NCBI GenBank assembly: GCA_002841455.1
Contig: PGZT01000002.1
Span: 1-49,871 of the forward strand
Reading direction: 5' to 3'
DNA from: Firmicutes bacterium HGW-Firmicutes-21
Lineage (GTDB): Bacteria; Bacillota; Clostridia; Oscillospirales; CAG-382
DNA: 49,871 bases
In this document: positions 31,634 to 40,459 of the stretch, piece after piece
How positions within the stretch are numbered: position 1 is the stretch's first letter
Layout of the letters: every line of letters begins with the position of its first letter
Translations under genes and position numbers: made by a program
Notes under the pieces: generated by a model
Database searches by the model: none
The model's input: only the letters and a program-made list of their open reading frames with translations
What the model was told of the DNA's origin: nothing

Positions 31634-31729
31634 ATGCAGAAAATTTTCAGAGCTATTCGCATCCGTTTTCGCGTATTAAATCGTCGGTCTTATTTTCACC
31701 GACATAACAAGAAAGGACGAACGCAATGA
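31634..31729 (+). CDS. possible 31-residue basic leader peptide
   Basis: An ATG at 31634 lies three bases after AAGGAG and opens a 31-codon frame whose TGA overlaps the ATG of the YfbK-like gene (ATGA at 31726). The peptide is strongly basic, with eight Arg, three Lys and two His, including RIRFRVLNRR and HRHNKK. The short Shine-Dalgarno spacing is a weak point, and the main gene has its own site (AAAGGA) inside this frame. A GTCGGT/ACCGAC hairpin lies within it. It may couple or tune translation of the lipoprotein gene. Confidence 0.35.
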   Translation: MQKIFRAIRIRFRVLNRRSYFHRHNKKGRTQ

Positions 31730-33249
31730 AATCAAACAAAAGCATTTTGAAAAGCGACACCCAACAATTTAATAGGTATAAATTTAAGCAAACGGCAACA
31801 AGCCTGATATTAATAGGCATATTGTGTTTCTCGGCTCTATTGACCGGTTGCGATGTGCTCTCAAGTGATTCTTATATGACTGCCAATTATAAAATAAATA
31901 CAGAAGGCATAAAAAACACGGAAGACGGCACACTGATAGAGAACCCCATAATAAAGGTAGAGGATGAGAGTATATCCACCTTTTCGATTGATGTCGATAC
32001 CGCCTCCTATGTTAATTTCCGCAGATACATCGCAAATATGTCCTTGAAAAAATTTCAGGAAGAAAAATATTCGATAAGAACGGAAGAAGCAATAAATTAC
32101 TTCAATTATAACTACAAAAAGCCCGCAGGTGATGAAATAATAGCGGTTAACACAATGATAGGTGATTGCCCTTGGAACACCGAGGCTAAGCTTGCCGTTA
32201 TAACACTTGCAGGCAAGGAGCTTGTTGCCGCAGAGCAGGCAGGCTCAAACATTGTATTTTTAGTTGATGTATCGGGTTCTATGAACAGCCCCGAAAGATT
32301 GCCTTTGCTTAAGGAATCATTGACAATGGCTATAGAGAAATTAAACGAAAAGGACATCGTTTCAATCGTTACATATGCCTCGGGTGTAAACACTATCATC
32401 TCCGGGGTTAGTGCGACCGAAAAAGAGAAAATTATTAAAGCACTCGACGCTCTTAAGCCGGGTGGCAGCACGGCGGGTGCAAGCGGCTTAAATCTCGCTT
32501 ACAGTGTTGCCGAGGATCATTTTATAAAGGACGGAAACAACCGTATTGTGCTTGCGACCGACGGAGATTTTAATGTAGGTCCGAGCAGCGTTGAGGAAAT
32601 AAAGAGTATTGTTACACAAAAAAGGCAGAGCGGTATTTTCCTGACCGTACTCGGCTTCGGAGTAAGCTATCAAAGCGGCGACAGCCGTTTGGAGGCGCTT
32701 GCGGATAACGGAAACGGCGGTTATTTTGTTATCGACAGCATTCTCGAGGGTGAAAAGGTGCTGTGCGAGCAGTTTACAAGCACGCTTTATACCATAGCGA
32801 AGGATGTAAAGGTTCAGGTTGAATTTAATGTAAATACCGTCGAGAGCTACCGACTCATCGGATACGAGAACCGTTTATTGTCAAATGAGGATTTTGAGGA
32901 CGATTCCGTTGATGCGGGTGATATGGGTGCGGGGCATACCGTTACGGCAATGTACGAGCTGATTCTAAAGGGTGATATAACCGACGAGCTGTTCGCCGTA
33001 AAGGTAAGGTATAAGGAGCCTAACTCTGACGAATCTTTTTTATACGAGCATACCGCTCAGGTAAACACATCTCTGCCGAACGACTTCTATTTCGCCGCAG
33101 CCGTTGCGGAAGCGTGCCTTGTTATCAACGATTCAAAATATAAAGGCAGCGCAACCCTTAAAAAGGCATATGAAGCCGCCTCCGAATACAGCAACGGGGA
33201 TATTTACAGACAGAATTTTGTAGAGATACTCAAAAATTTGGTAGAATAG
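31726..33249 (+). CDS. YfbK-like von Willebrand factor A lipoprotein
   Basis: This 507-residue protein has a long n-region, a hydrophobic stretch and the lipobox L-L-T-G-C (Cys42). A YfbK N-terminal segment (STFSIDVDTASYVNFRRYI, about 83-101) is followed by a vWA domain from about 172 with an intact metal-dependent adhesion site DVSGS (181-185), a GGST turn, and ATDGDFN. The C-terminal DUF3520-type region follows to the end. Such proteins bind partners through Mg2+ at the cell surface; exact partners are unknown. The class A-like hydrolase gene lies divergently upstream. A bidirectional hairpin terminator follows. Confidence 0.92.
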   Translation: MKSNKSILKSDTQQFNRYKFKQTATSLILIGILCFSALLTGCDVLSSDSYMTANYKINTEGIKNTEDGTLIENPIIKVEDESISTFSIDVDTASYVNFRRYIANMSLKKFQEEKYSIRTEEAINYFNYNYKKPAGDEIIAVNTMIGDCPWNTEAKLAVITLAGKELVAAEQAGSNIVFLVDVSGSMNSPERLPLLKESLTMAIEKLNEKDIVSIVTYASGVNTIISGVSATEKEKIIKALDALKPGGSTAGASGLNLAYSVAEDHFIKDGNNRIVLATDGDFNVGPSSVEEIKSIVTQKRQSGIFLTVLGFGVSYQSGDSRLEALADNGNGGYFVIDSILEGEKVLCEQFTSTLYTIAKDVKVQVEFNVNTVESYRLIGYENRLLSNEDFEDDSVDAGDMGAGHTVTAMYELILKGDITDELFAVKVRYKEPNSDESFLYEHTAQVNTSLPNDFYFAAAVAEACLVINDSKYKGSATLKKAYEAASEYSNGDIYRQNFVEILKNLVE

Positions 33250-33261
33250 AATAAAGAAAAA

Positions 33262-33300
33262 AAGGCGGAAGAGCTTCTTTTAAAAAGGCTCTTCCGCTTA
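33262..33300. terminator. terminator between convergent vWA and galT genes
   Basis: A 10-bp perfect stem GCGGAAGAGC/GCTCTTCCGC flanked by AAAAAA on the left and TTAAATT on the right. The left A-run becomes a T-run for leftward transcription, so it may serve both genes, better for the leftward one. Confidence 0.75.
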
Positions 33301-33316
33301 AATTATATGGTATTTA

Positions 33317-34819
33317 TTATGCCTTGTTTACAAATTCAATAAAACGAAGGAACGCCTGCCTGCCGTCGTTGTTACATTTATATACGCCTGCATCCTCAAG
33401 CACTCCTAAGAACACAAGCCCTATTTCCTGTTGCAAAATTTGCTCAATGTTAGCATCCGTTATTTTATCGTACTTAACAAGGAAGCGTTCAACCCAATCG
33501 GCGTGCTTGCCAACCCGCTCATCGCTTCGTATATCCTTGTCGTTAAGGATATACTCGGCAAGAATATCGCACTCCTCAAGAAGCCTTGCGGGCAGAACAG
33601 CAAGCCCCATAACCTCAATAAGCCCGATATTCTCCTTTTTGATATGGTGCTTGTCTGCATGCGGATGATATACACCCAAGGGATTCTCGTCGTTGGTAAT
33701 ATTATTTCGTAAAACAAGGTCGATTTCATATAAATCACCCTTGCGGCGTGCAATTGGGGTAATAGTGTTATGTAAACCTTGCTCGCTCTCCGCAAAGATA
33801 AACGCATCGCTGTCAGAATAGCTCCGCCAGAGCTTTAGGATTCTGTCAGACAGGTCAACAAGCCTGTCACTGTTCGGTGAGGATAAGCGAATTACCGACA
33901 TCGGCCACTTCACTATTCCCACCTCAACATCCTCATAGCCTTTAAATGAAAGCGGAATCTCTATATTAGCCTTTTCCATCGCAAAGGCATATCTGCCGCC
34001 CTGAAAATGGTCATGGGAAAGGATAGAGCCGCCCACAATGGGGAGGTCTGCGTTTGAGCCTATAAAATAATGGGGGAACAAGGTAACGAAATCGGTCAGC
34101 TTAACAAAGGTGGAGCGGTCTATATTCATCGGAATATGCTCTTTGTTTATCGCAATGCAATGCTCGTTATAATATACATAGGGTGAGTATTGCAACCCCC
34201 AGCGTTTACCGTCAATTGTTATCGGTATAATTCGCAGGTTCTGCCTTGCGGGATGGTTTATCCGCCCTGCATAGCCCTCGTTTTCAAAGCATAAAAGACA
34301 TTTTGGGTAACCGCTTTGCGGTGCTTTTTTTTCCGCTTCAATCTGTCGGGGGTCCTTCTCGGGCTTGGACAGATTTATTGTTATATCAAGTTCGCCGTAT
34401 TCGGTGGGAGTAACCCATTTTTTATCCTTTGAAACTCTGGTCGTCCTTATATAATTGGTGTCTTTGCACAGCTTATAAAAATAATCGGTAGCACTCTGCG
34501 GAGCGCTTTTCCACAGACTGTAGAATTGTGCCGCAACCTCGGACGGTCTCGGAGTAAGTATGCCCATAACCGCAGTATCAAAAAGGTCACGGGTAACAGT
34601 GCCGTTATCCGAAATCAGCTTGGTATCCACTGCATAACCGCACATAATACTCAGTATCTCATCAAGAGTAAATTCGGGTGCTTGGGCAGGCTTTATATAT
34701 TCATCAAGCTTAAAGAGCGTAAGCAGGCTGTTGATTATGTAAACCTCGTCCTCACGCTCAAAAAGGTCATTTTTTATGCCGTATTCCGTCAAGCCCGCAA
34801 TTGCGTCAAAGATAATCAT
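33317..34819 (-). CDS. galT: galactose-1-phosphate uridylyltransferase, class II
   Basis: This 500-residue protein matches the longer class II GalT of Firmicutes, which exchanges UMP between UDP-glucose and galactose-1-phosphate in the Leloir pathway. Motifs are CLLCFENEGYAGR (174-186), GGSILSHDHFQGG (263-275), in which the region SHDHFQ carries the conserved His residues, and HPHADKHHIKKENIGLIEVM near 400. Length fits class II (about 490-500). AAAGGA precedes the ATG. It lies 16 bp after the GDSL hydrolase gene on the same strand, so they form an operon. No galK or galE is in the window. Confidence 0.96.
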   Translation of the reverse strand: MIIFDAIAGLTEYGIKNDLFEREDEVYIINSLLTLFKLDEYIKPAQAPEFTLDEILSIMCGYAVDTKLISDNGTVTRDLFDTAVMGILTPRPSEVAAQFYSLWKSAPQSATDYFYKLCKDTNYIRTTRVSKDKKWVTPTEYGELDITINLSKPEKDPRQIEAEKKAPQSGYPKCLLCFENEGYAGRINHPARQNLRIIPITIDGKRWGLQYSPYVYYNEHCIAINKEHIPMNIDRSTFVKLTDFVTLFPHYFIGSNADLPIVGGSILSHDHFQGGRYAFAMEKANIEIPLSFKGYEDVEVGIVKWPMSVIRLSSPNSDRLVDLSDRILKLWRSYSDSDAFIFAESEQGLHNTITPIARRKGDLYEIDLVLRNNITNDENPLGVYHPHADKHHIKKENIGLIEVMGLAVLPARLLEECDILAEYILNDKDIRSDERVGKHADWVERFLVKYDKITDANIEQILQQEIGLVFLGVLEDAGVYKCNNDGRQAFLRFIEFVNKA

Positions 34820-34834
34820 ATTGTTATAATCCTT

Positions 34835-35443
34835 TTATAATACTGTTTTAAATGCCTCGACATAATGCTTGGCTATCAGTTTTGCGCCTTCCTCGGTTGG
34901 ATGCACTCCGTCATCCGCCCAAAAGGTAGGCTCCCTGCCGACAGAAGCGGCGGCAAAGATTCCGTCGAGCGGAACAAAAACATCGGCAAACTCACGGGCG
35001 AGCGCACGGGTAATATCTATTTTAGGGTTTAAATCAATTCTGAAATATGCCTTGTCGGGGGTATATAGCAGGAACTGCTCCAGAATTATGATTTTAGCAT
35101 TGGTTTTTGTTTTAACCTGTGTAAGAATATCTCGGTAGCAATTCTCAAAATATTCATTCGGCATCCATGCATCTGTTTCCGCAAAATGCCAGGTATCGTT
35201 AACTCCCAAAAGAATAGAAACAACATCCGGTCGAAGGTCGATGCAGTCGCTCTGCCAGCGTGCCTTGAGGCTCTCCGCCTTATCGCCGCTTATACCCCGG
35301 TTTATAAACTCAAACTGCCTGTCCGGAAAGGCTCTGCTTATCTCCTCTGCGGCATATTTTGCGTATCCCTGTCCGAGATTATTAAAATCCTCTCTGATGC
35401 GTTTGCTGTCGGTTATGCTGTCACCTTGAAATAATATTCTCAT
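34835..35443 (-). CDS. SGNH/GDSL-family hydrolase
   Basis: This 202-residue intracellular protein shows the GDSL block I GDSITDS (7-13), an SGDKAESL block with the oxyanion Gly, LGVNDTW for block III, and DGVHPTEEG for block V with the Asp-x-x-His pair. Catalytic Ser9 and the C-terminal Asp/His are therefore present. Family members are acetyl-xylan or carbohydrate esterases, lysophospholipases and related. No signal peptide, so it acts on imported esters. It heads a two-gene operon with galT, consistent with deacetylating imported sugars. AGAGG precedes the ATG. Confidence 0.93.
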   Translation of the reverse strand: MRILFQGDSITDSKRIREDFNNLGQGYAKYAAEEISRAFPDRQFEFINRGISGDKAESLKARWQSDCIDLRPDVVSILLGVNDTWHFAETDAWMPNEYFENCYRDILTQVKTKTNAKIIILEQFLLYTPDKAYFRIDLNPKIDITRALAREFADVFVPLDGIFAAASVGREPTFWADDGVHPTEEGAKLIAKHYVEAFKTVL

Positions 35444-35474
35444 ATAAAACCTCTTTATTATAAATAATACCGAA

Positions 35475-35504
35475 AGTATAACATATGCTCTTGTAATTAG
35501 TCAA
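35475..35504 (-). promoter_or_regulatory. promoter of the GDSL hydrolase-galT operon
   Basis: Leftward TTGACT (35504-35499) and TATACT (35480-35475) with an 18-bp spacer, about 32 bp before the ATG. Confidence 0.65.
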
Positions 35505-35528
35505 TATAAAACACACTTAACAAAAAAA

Positions 35529-35557
35529 TTGACTTTATCAGGTTAAAAAGCTATAAT
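35529..35557 (+). promoter_or_regulatory. promoter of the GHL10 gene
   Basis: TTGACT (35529-35534) and TATAAT (35552-35557) with a 17-bp spacer, 35 bp before the ATG. It lies back to back with the GDSL-galT promoter. Confidence 0.75.
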
Positions 35558-35592
35558 ACATATAATAAATACTTTTTATAAGGAGAAAAAGC

Positions 35593-38154
35593 ATGAAATT
35601 AAAGCGTTTTATAAGCTTCATGACCGCAATAATTATTCTCGCTATGCTTATGTCGTCATCGGTACCTTCTTTGGTAAACGCAGAGGTTATTAAGACTACT
35701 GTATTGAACGGCATAAACGCAGAGCGGAAGCTTAATTATTTAATCGCATACACAGACGAGTACGGTTCAAAAACCACGGGAACCGACGATAAGGGTATCG
35801 AGGCTGTAGTGAACAGCAAAGGAATCGTAACCGCAATAGGCGGAAACAACAACGATATTCCGAAAGGCGGCTTTGTTCTTTCGGGCTCCAGCACGAAGAA
35901 GACCTTGATCGAGAAAAATATAAAGGTCGGATATGCGATATATCTTGATAAGGAAGCCCTTTCAGTAACAATAATAGCGGATGACTATAATCCCTTTTAT
36001 TCCTCCACCATAGAGTATTCGGCTATAAACTCGATCCGTTCTGAAAATACCTTGATTATATATAACGGTAAGGACGGCAAAAAGTCCTCCTTGACAAACG
36101 AATGGGGTTTTGAGGTCGTAGTGGACAAGGACGGCTATATAATCTCGGTTGGCGGAAATAATAACACAATTCCCGAGGACGGGCTGGTTCTGAGCGCGGT
36201 CGGCACAAAGAAAGCGGTTTTTATGGAAATGGCTAAAATCGGCTTGTCGGTTGACATTGATACCGCCGATAAAATTATTACCCTTTCATACAGCAAGGAC
36301 AACGCAATACAAGCATCCCGACTTATACTCGAGGGTTGGAAGGATGCCTTTGCGGCGGCAAAGGCGGCTTATAAAAACATTAATCATAGTGCTATAGAGA
36401 ATTCGCTCACCAAACTTGAGAGCGAGCTTGGCAATATAGAAACGGGCATTGCGGATGATGATATGCTCGTTTATACGGTTGCACAAAACAGATTTGACGC
36501 AATCAGCAACACAATAAAGAGTCTGCTTATTGAATATCCTGCGGTGGAGGGCAGAGCGTTATGGATAAGACCTACGCAGAAGAATGATGCGGAGGTCAAA
36601 AAGGTTATTGAGGAGATTTATAATTTAGGCTTTAATATTGTGTGTATCGAGGGACTTTATAACAATACCATGATTATGCCGCAGCCGGAGTTCAGCCATT
36701 TCTCTCATAGCCCTTACTTTGGCGGCTATGATGTTTTAAAAGCTTATATAGAAGAATGTCATAAATACGGGATGGAGCTACATTTATGGATGCCCGTTTA
36801 CCGAGTCGGACATGATGCAAGCACCTATCCCAGCCTCGGGCTCGGAAATGTAAAACGGGAGTGGCGCAATATTACAAACACCGGAGTGGATTATGCCGCT
36901 AATGCATACGGCAACGGGCATTTCCTAAATCCCGCATTACCCGAGGTCAGCGAGTATCTTCTCTCCGTTTATAAATATATTTTGGAGAATTATTCGATAG
37001 ACGGCTTCCAGCTTGATTATATCCGTTATCCCGACAGAGTTGACGGAGTGGATTTTGGCTATGACGATTACACATTGGGACTGTTTGAGGAGGAATACGG
37101 CTATAACCCTAAGGACATAACCACAACACATTCACTCTGGAATACATGGTGTCAGTTCAGAGCTAAGTTTGTTACCGATTTTGTTCTTGATGTTAAGGCG
37201 CTTGTGGAGGATATCCGCCCGGATGTATATTTATCCGCCGATGTGGCTCCCTCCTTTAATGAGTCTCTGACCAGAATGATGCAGGACACTGTAAAATGGA
37301 TTAGCGAGGCTTATATAAGCATTGTCTACCCTATGGCGTACGGAACGGTAGACAGGGTGAGTACCTGGTCGAATACAACGGTACAGCTCGCTGGTGATAA
37401 TGTATTCACTTATATCGGAGTCGGAAATTACGGAGCCGATACCTTCTTTGAGCAAATGGTTGCCATACGGAATAACGGTGCGGACGGAGTCGCATTCTTT
37501 GCTTATGCGGAGTTTACCTCCGGTGAGTATGATATTATACCGGAGACTATGTTCTCAAAAAGAGCTGCTTCTCCTACCTATAACGGAAAAAAAGCACTCA
37601 TAGCACAGTTGAAATATACCAAAGAACGGATTATAAGCATTATAGAACCGTCGGGAATAAGCGGCTCTGCCGAGCTTTCCGCTCTCTGCGCCGATATTGA
37701 TGCGTTGATAGCAAGGCTTGACGACTCTAATATAACAGAATGTAAAAGTGATATTATTAAGTTGGTAGACGATTTTAAAGCGGTATTAAGCGGCAAGGTA
37801 ACGGACGAGAAAGCCGTATCGGCAGTATCCGGCGACCTGAGAATTATCTCTAAAATAACCGCTCTCTCAAAGGACGATGAAAAAGCGGCATATTATATTG
37901 ATAATCCTCTGCCCGATATGTACGATTTGTCGGACGACGAGGATAATAACACAGCGGATAATTCCGAAACGGATGACGACGGAATTGCTCTGACCACCTT
38001 TGAAAAAATCATCAGGGGAATTTCTATGGGCATTGTTTCGTTTTCTATATTAGGTCTTCCTCTTTATTTCTATCTTGACTACAGAAAAAAGAAGATAATT
38101 GCAGCGAGCAAGGACAAAGACAAGCAGGATGAAAATGACGATATAGGCGAATAA
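35593..38154 (+). CDS. secreted, membrane-anchored GHL10 glycoside hydrolase-like protein
   Basis: This is an 853-residue protein. A signal peptide ends near residue 30. Residues 68-122 and 172-224 are two copies of a module of about 55 residues (G-x-E-x-VV-x-x-x-G-x-I-x-x-x-GGNNN-x-IP-x-x-G), a repeat often found before GHL10 or NAGPA-type domains. From about 319 (GRALWIRPTQ) to 640 there is the GHL10 (DUF187) barrel, with DGFQLDYIRYP, ISIVYPMAYG and GADGVAFFAYAEF strands. A helical region, an acidic linker, one membrane helix (about 808-830) and a charged cytoplasmic tail follow. GHL10 proteins are predicted glycoside hydrolases acting on the wall or surface glycans. GGAG precedes the ATG. 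Confidence 0.9.
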   Translation: MKLKRFISFMTAIIILAMLMSSSVPSLVNAEVIKTTVLNGINAERKLNYLIAYTDEYGSKTTGTDDKGIEAVVNSKGIVTAIGGNNNDIPKGGFVLSGSSTKKTLIEKNIKVGYAIYLDKEALSVTIIADDYNPFYSSTIEYSAINSIRSENTLIIYNGKDGKKSSLTNEWGFEVVVDKDGYIISVGGNNNTIPEDGLVLSAVGTKKAVFMEMAKIGLSVDIDTADKIITLSYSKDNAIQASRLILEGWKDAFAAAKAAYKNINHSAIENSLTKLESELGNIETGIADDDMLVYTVAQNRFDAISNTIKSLLIEYPAVEGRALWIRPTQKNDAEVKKVIEEIYNLGFNIVCIEGLYNNTMIMPQPEFSHFSHSPYFGGYDVLKAYIEECHKYGMELHLWMPVYRVGHDASTYPSLGLGNVKREWRNITNTGVDYAANAYGNGHFLNPALPEVSEYLLSVYKYILENYSIDGFQLDYIRYPDRVDGVDFGYDDYTLGLFEEEYGYNPKDITTTHSLWNTWCQFRAKFVTDFVLDVKALVEDIRPDVYLSADVAPSFNESLTRMMQDTVKWISEAYISIVYPMAYGTVDRVSTWSNTTVQLAGDNVFTYIGVGNYGADTFFEQMVAIRNNGADGVAFFAYAEFTSGEYDIIPETMFSKRAASPTYNGKKALIAQLKYTKERIISIIEPSGISGSAELSALCADIDALIARLDDSNITECKSDIIKLVDDFKAVLSGKVTDEKAVSAVSGDLRIISKITALSKDDEKAAYYIDNPLPDMYDLSDDEDNNTADNSETDDDGIALTTFEKIIRGISMGIVSFSILGLPLYFYLDYRKKKIIAASKDKDKQDENDDIGE

Positions 38155-38176
38155 AAGCACATGAGCATATAAGTAA

Positions 38177-38216
38177 AAGCAGGACGGAATTTTTCCCCGT
38201 CCTGCTTATTTTTTTA
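38177..38216 (+). terminator. intrinsic terminator after the GHL10 gene
   Basis: An 11-bp perfect stem AAGCAGGACGG/CCGTCCTGCTT followed by ATTTTTTT. Confidence 0.9.
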
Positions 38217-38224
38217 GAAGCTAT

Positions 38225-38512
38225 TTATGCTTTAAGTGCCGATTCCGTAAGACGGTCAAGGCGTTTATTTCTGAAATAAAGCAATATATCCAACCCGACC
38301 ATAAGAAAATTGATTATGTAGAATATTACCACCACAGGTATCTCATCCGCAAATAGCTTTGAGGTTATACCTGCCGCATATCCCAAAAAAATCAACATCA
38401 AAAAAGGCAGGCTCTTGCCCTTTGTCGTTCTGCATTTCCACGATTTAAATATTGACAGAGGCCATGATACGCCGAACGCAATTATCATCGCCGCTTCAAA
38501 AAATGCTCCCAT
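38225..38512 (-). CDS. SemiSWEET/PQ-loop-like small membrane protein
   Basis: This 95-residue protein has three hydrophobic segments (about 4-22, 37-53, 58-80), the layout of a bacterial SemiSWEET half-transporter. The segment VSWPLSIFKSWKCRTTKGKS (15-34) matches the first helix and loop of that family (proline in the first helix, then a K-x-R-x-T-K-G-K-S turn). SemiSWEETs dimerise to carry sugars along a gradient. GGGGA precedes the ATG. It lies 33 bp after the hydroxyacid dehydrogenase gene on the same strand. The substrate is not predictable, and some relatives lack demonstrated transport. Confidence 0.75.
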   Translation of the reverse strand: MGAFFEAAMIIAFGVSWPLSIFKSWKCRTTKGKSLPFLMLIFLGYAAGITSKLFADEIPVVVIFYIINFLMVGLDILLYFRNKRLDRLTESALKA

Positions 38513-38545
38513 ACTAAAAAATCCCCTTTTATTTATATATTTTTA

Positions 38546-39502
38546 TTAAACCAAGCTGTTAATGCCTTTTCCCGTTTTTATATAGCTCTCGAAGTTAGAT
38601 TCAAGTATTGCTATCAATCGCTTCCTTGCAGCTATCGAGGTCCAAGCCGCATGAGGAGTTATAATACAGTTCCTCGCTGTTAACAACGGATTATCCGACT
38701 GCGGCGGCTCGTTTGCAAGCACATCCAGCGCAGCACCCGAAAGGGTTCCGTCATTAAGCGCCGCCGCAACATCACTCTCGTTAAGTATCGCACCTCTTGC
38801 CGTGTTAATAAGAAATGCGCCCTGCTTCATTTTACCGATAAAGCTCCTGTCAACCATACCTCTTGTAGTGTCGTTCAGCGGACAATGGAGCGAAATAATG
38901 TCACTCACTCCAAGCAGCTTGTCAAGCGGCATAAAGCTTATACCGTTTTCCTTTCCGCTGCTGCGGCGGGCTGTTGTGGCGTATACCTTCATTCCGAGAG
39001 CCTGCGCCATAACCGCAACCCGCTCTCCGATTGCGCCGCAACCGATTAAGCCGAGCTGCATACCGCTAAGCTCCAAAAAACGAGTTTTTTCGTAATGAAA
39101 CCCCGGAATTCCCGTCCACATACCGCTTTTAACAATATCTGTCATCCCGTTCATGTCGGTAACAAGGTTTAGAAGCAGGGTAAGCGTAAATTGCGATACC
39201 GATTCCGAGGAATAGCCCGGTACATTACAGACCTCGATTCCTCGCTCCTTACAAGCGGCAAGGTCAATCATATCATAGCCTGTTCCCAGTGCGCTCACAT
39301 AACGGATCCTGGGACAGAGCTCAAGGAACTCACGGGAGATATCCGCACGGTTGGAAAAAACCGCCTCGGCATCGATACACCGCTCCGCCGCAAGGGAGTT
39401 TGGCGTTTTATCGTAAATAACAGCCTCGCCGTATTTGTTAAGGAACTCCCAGCTCAAATCGCCCGGATTAACCGCAAAGCCGTCCAGTACAACTATCTTC
39501 AT
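38546..39502 (-). CDS. D-2-hydroxyacid dehydrogenase
   Basis: This 318-residue NAD-dependent dehydrogenase has GLIGCGAIGERVA as the dinucleotide-binding loop, the NTARGAILNE segment with the catalytic Arg, DVLANEPP with the catalytic Glu, and ITPHAAW with the catalytic His. The closest style is glycerate or hydroxypyruvate dehydrogenases (SALGTGYDMIDLAA, VSQFTLTLLLNL). It would reduce a 2-keto acid such as hydroxypyruvate or glyoxylate in the cytoplasm. The SemiSWEET-like gene follows 33 bp downstream on the same strand. Confidence 0.93.
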   Translation of the reverse strand: MKIVVLDGFAVNPGDLSWEFLNKYGEAVIYDKTPNSLAAERCIDAEAVFSNRADISREFLELCPRIRYVSALGTGYDMIDLAACKERGIEVCNVPGYSSESVSQFTLTLLLNLVTDMNGMTDIVKSGMWTGIPGFHYEKTRFLELSGMQLGLIGCGAIGERVAVMAQALGMKVYATTARRSSGKENGISFMPLDKLLGVSDIISLHCPLNDTTRGMVDRSFIGKMKQGAFLINTARGAILNESDVAAALNDGTLSGAALDVLANEPPQSDNPLLTARNCIITPHAAWTSIAARKRLIAILESNFESYIKTGKGINSLV

Positions 39503-39595
39503 TTCCCAAAAAAACCTTTCTGTATATCACTCAAAAGATAATATCATTAAAGCGGCTCTATGTCAATGAATATATAAGAAATTTTCCTTTTGGGG

Positions 39596-39624
39596 TTGAC
39601 AAAACGGCGGGTTTAGTATATTAT
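39596..39624 (+). promoter_or_regulatory. promoter of tRNA-Val
   Basis: TTGACA (39596-39601) and TATTAT (39619-39624) with a 17-bp spacer, 35 bp before the mature tRNA. Confidence 0.75.
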
Positions 39625-39659
39625 ATCAATGCTTGATATGTTCGTTATCAAATAAATAT

Positions 39660-39736
39660 GTGGGTGTAGCTCAGTCGGTTAGAGCACTTGCTTGACATGC
39701 AAGGGGTCGTTGGTTCAAGTCCATTCATCCACACCA
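39660..39736 (+). tRNA. tRNA-Val (GAC)
   Basis: A full 77-nt cloverleaf: acceptor GTGGGTG with CATCCAC (one G-T pair), D arm AGCTC, anticodon stem CTTGC/GCAAG with loop TTGACAT giving anticodon GAC, T arm with GGTTCAAGTCC, and encoded CCA. It has its own promoter and terminator, so it is a single-gene unit. Confidence 0.97.
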
Positions 39737-39740
39737 CGAA

Positions 39741-39788
39741 AAATGCGCTGTTTTCAAGGGTTTTGTGCCTTTGGGAACAGCATTTTTT
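39741..39788 (+). terminator. intrinsic terminator of tRNA-Val
   Basis: AATGC...CTGTTTTCAAGG pairs with CCTTTGGGAACAGCATT (two G-T pairs, one bulge) and is followed by a run of six T. Confidence 0.8.
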
Positions 39789-39946
39789 ATATAAAACAGA
39801 AATGCTTATATCGTTGAATATATGTTATAATAATATAATAGCAAAGCTTAAATAGCTACCGTTCCTAATCTACCGAGAAAAATTATTCTGAAAAAACTCA
39901 ACGCTTTTAGCGGCGGAATCGTATTATAAGTGAAAGGGGGAAACAA

Positions 39947-40459
39947 ATGAAAAATTCTTCATTGCGTACGAATGAAGAGCTGTCACAAATCTACGAGCGT
40001 CATGTGAATACCGTATACCGGGTTTGTTTCCTGCTGATGAGGAACAGGCACGATGCCGAGGATATGGTTCAAAACACCTTTATCAGGCTGATTAAAGACG
40101 AAACGCAATTCGAGAGCAGCGAGCATGAGAAGGCGTGGCTGATAAGGACGGCTGTCAACCTATGCCGTGACCATTTCCGAAGCTGGTGGAAAAAGTCGGT
40201 GAACATAGGCGATGTTCACGAGGATGCGTTCGAGCAGTCCTTTGAGACGGACGAAACTCTGGAAAAAGTGATGGCACTTCCCCAGAAATACAAAACAGCA
40301 ATCTATATGTATTATTACGAAGGCTATTCGACGGTGGAAATGGCGAAGCTGCTGAACAAAAACGAATCTACGGTAAGGAGCCATTTATACACCGGCAGAA
40401 AGCTTTTAAGGCTTGAGCTTGAAGCTGAAAAAATGAAATCGGAGGCTGATATTAAATGA
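39947..40459 (+). CDS. ECF RNA polymerase sigma factor
   Basis: This 170-residue protein has sigma region 2 at about 10-80 (YERHVNTVYRVCFLLM, HDAEDMVQNTFIRLI) and region 4 at about 105-155 (LPQKYKTAIYMYYYEGYSTV and LNKNESTVRSHLYTGRKLLR, helix-turn-helix). The length and lack of region 3 fit the ECF class. GAAAGGGGG precedes the ATG. Its stop overlaps the next gene's ATG by 4 bp (ATGA-type), coupling it to a membrane anti-sigma-like protein. Regulon unknown; the upstream AAC-17-CGTA arrangement may be an autoregulatory promoter. Confidence 0.95.
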   Translation: MKNSSLRTNEELSQIYERHVNTVYRVCFLLMRNRHDAEDMVQNTFIRLIKDETQFESSEHEKAWLIRTAVNLCRDHFRSWWKKSVNIGDVHEDAFEQSFETDETLEKVMALPQKYKTAIYMYYYEGYSTVEMAKLLNKNESTVRSHLYTGRKLLRLELEAEKMKSEADIK

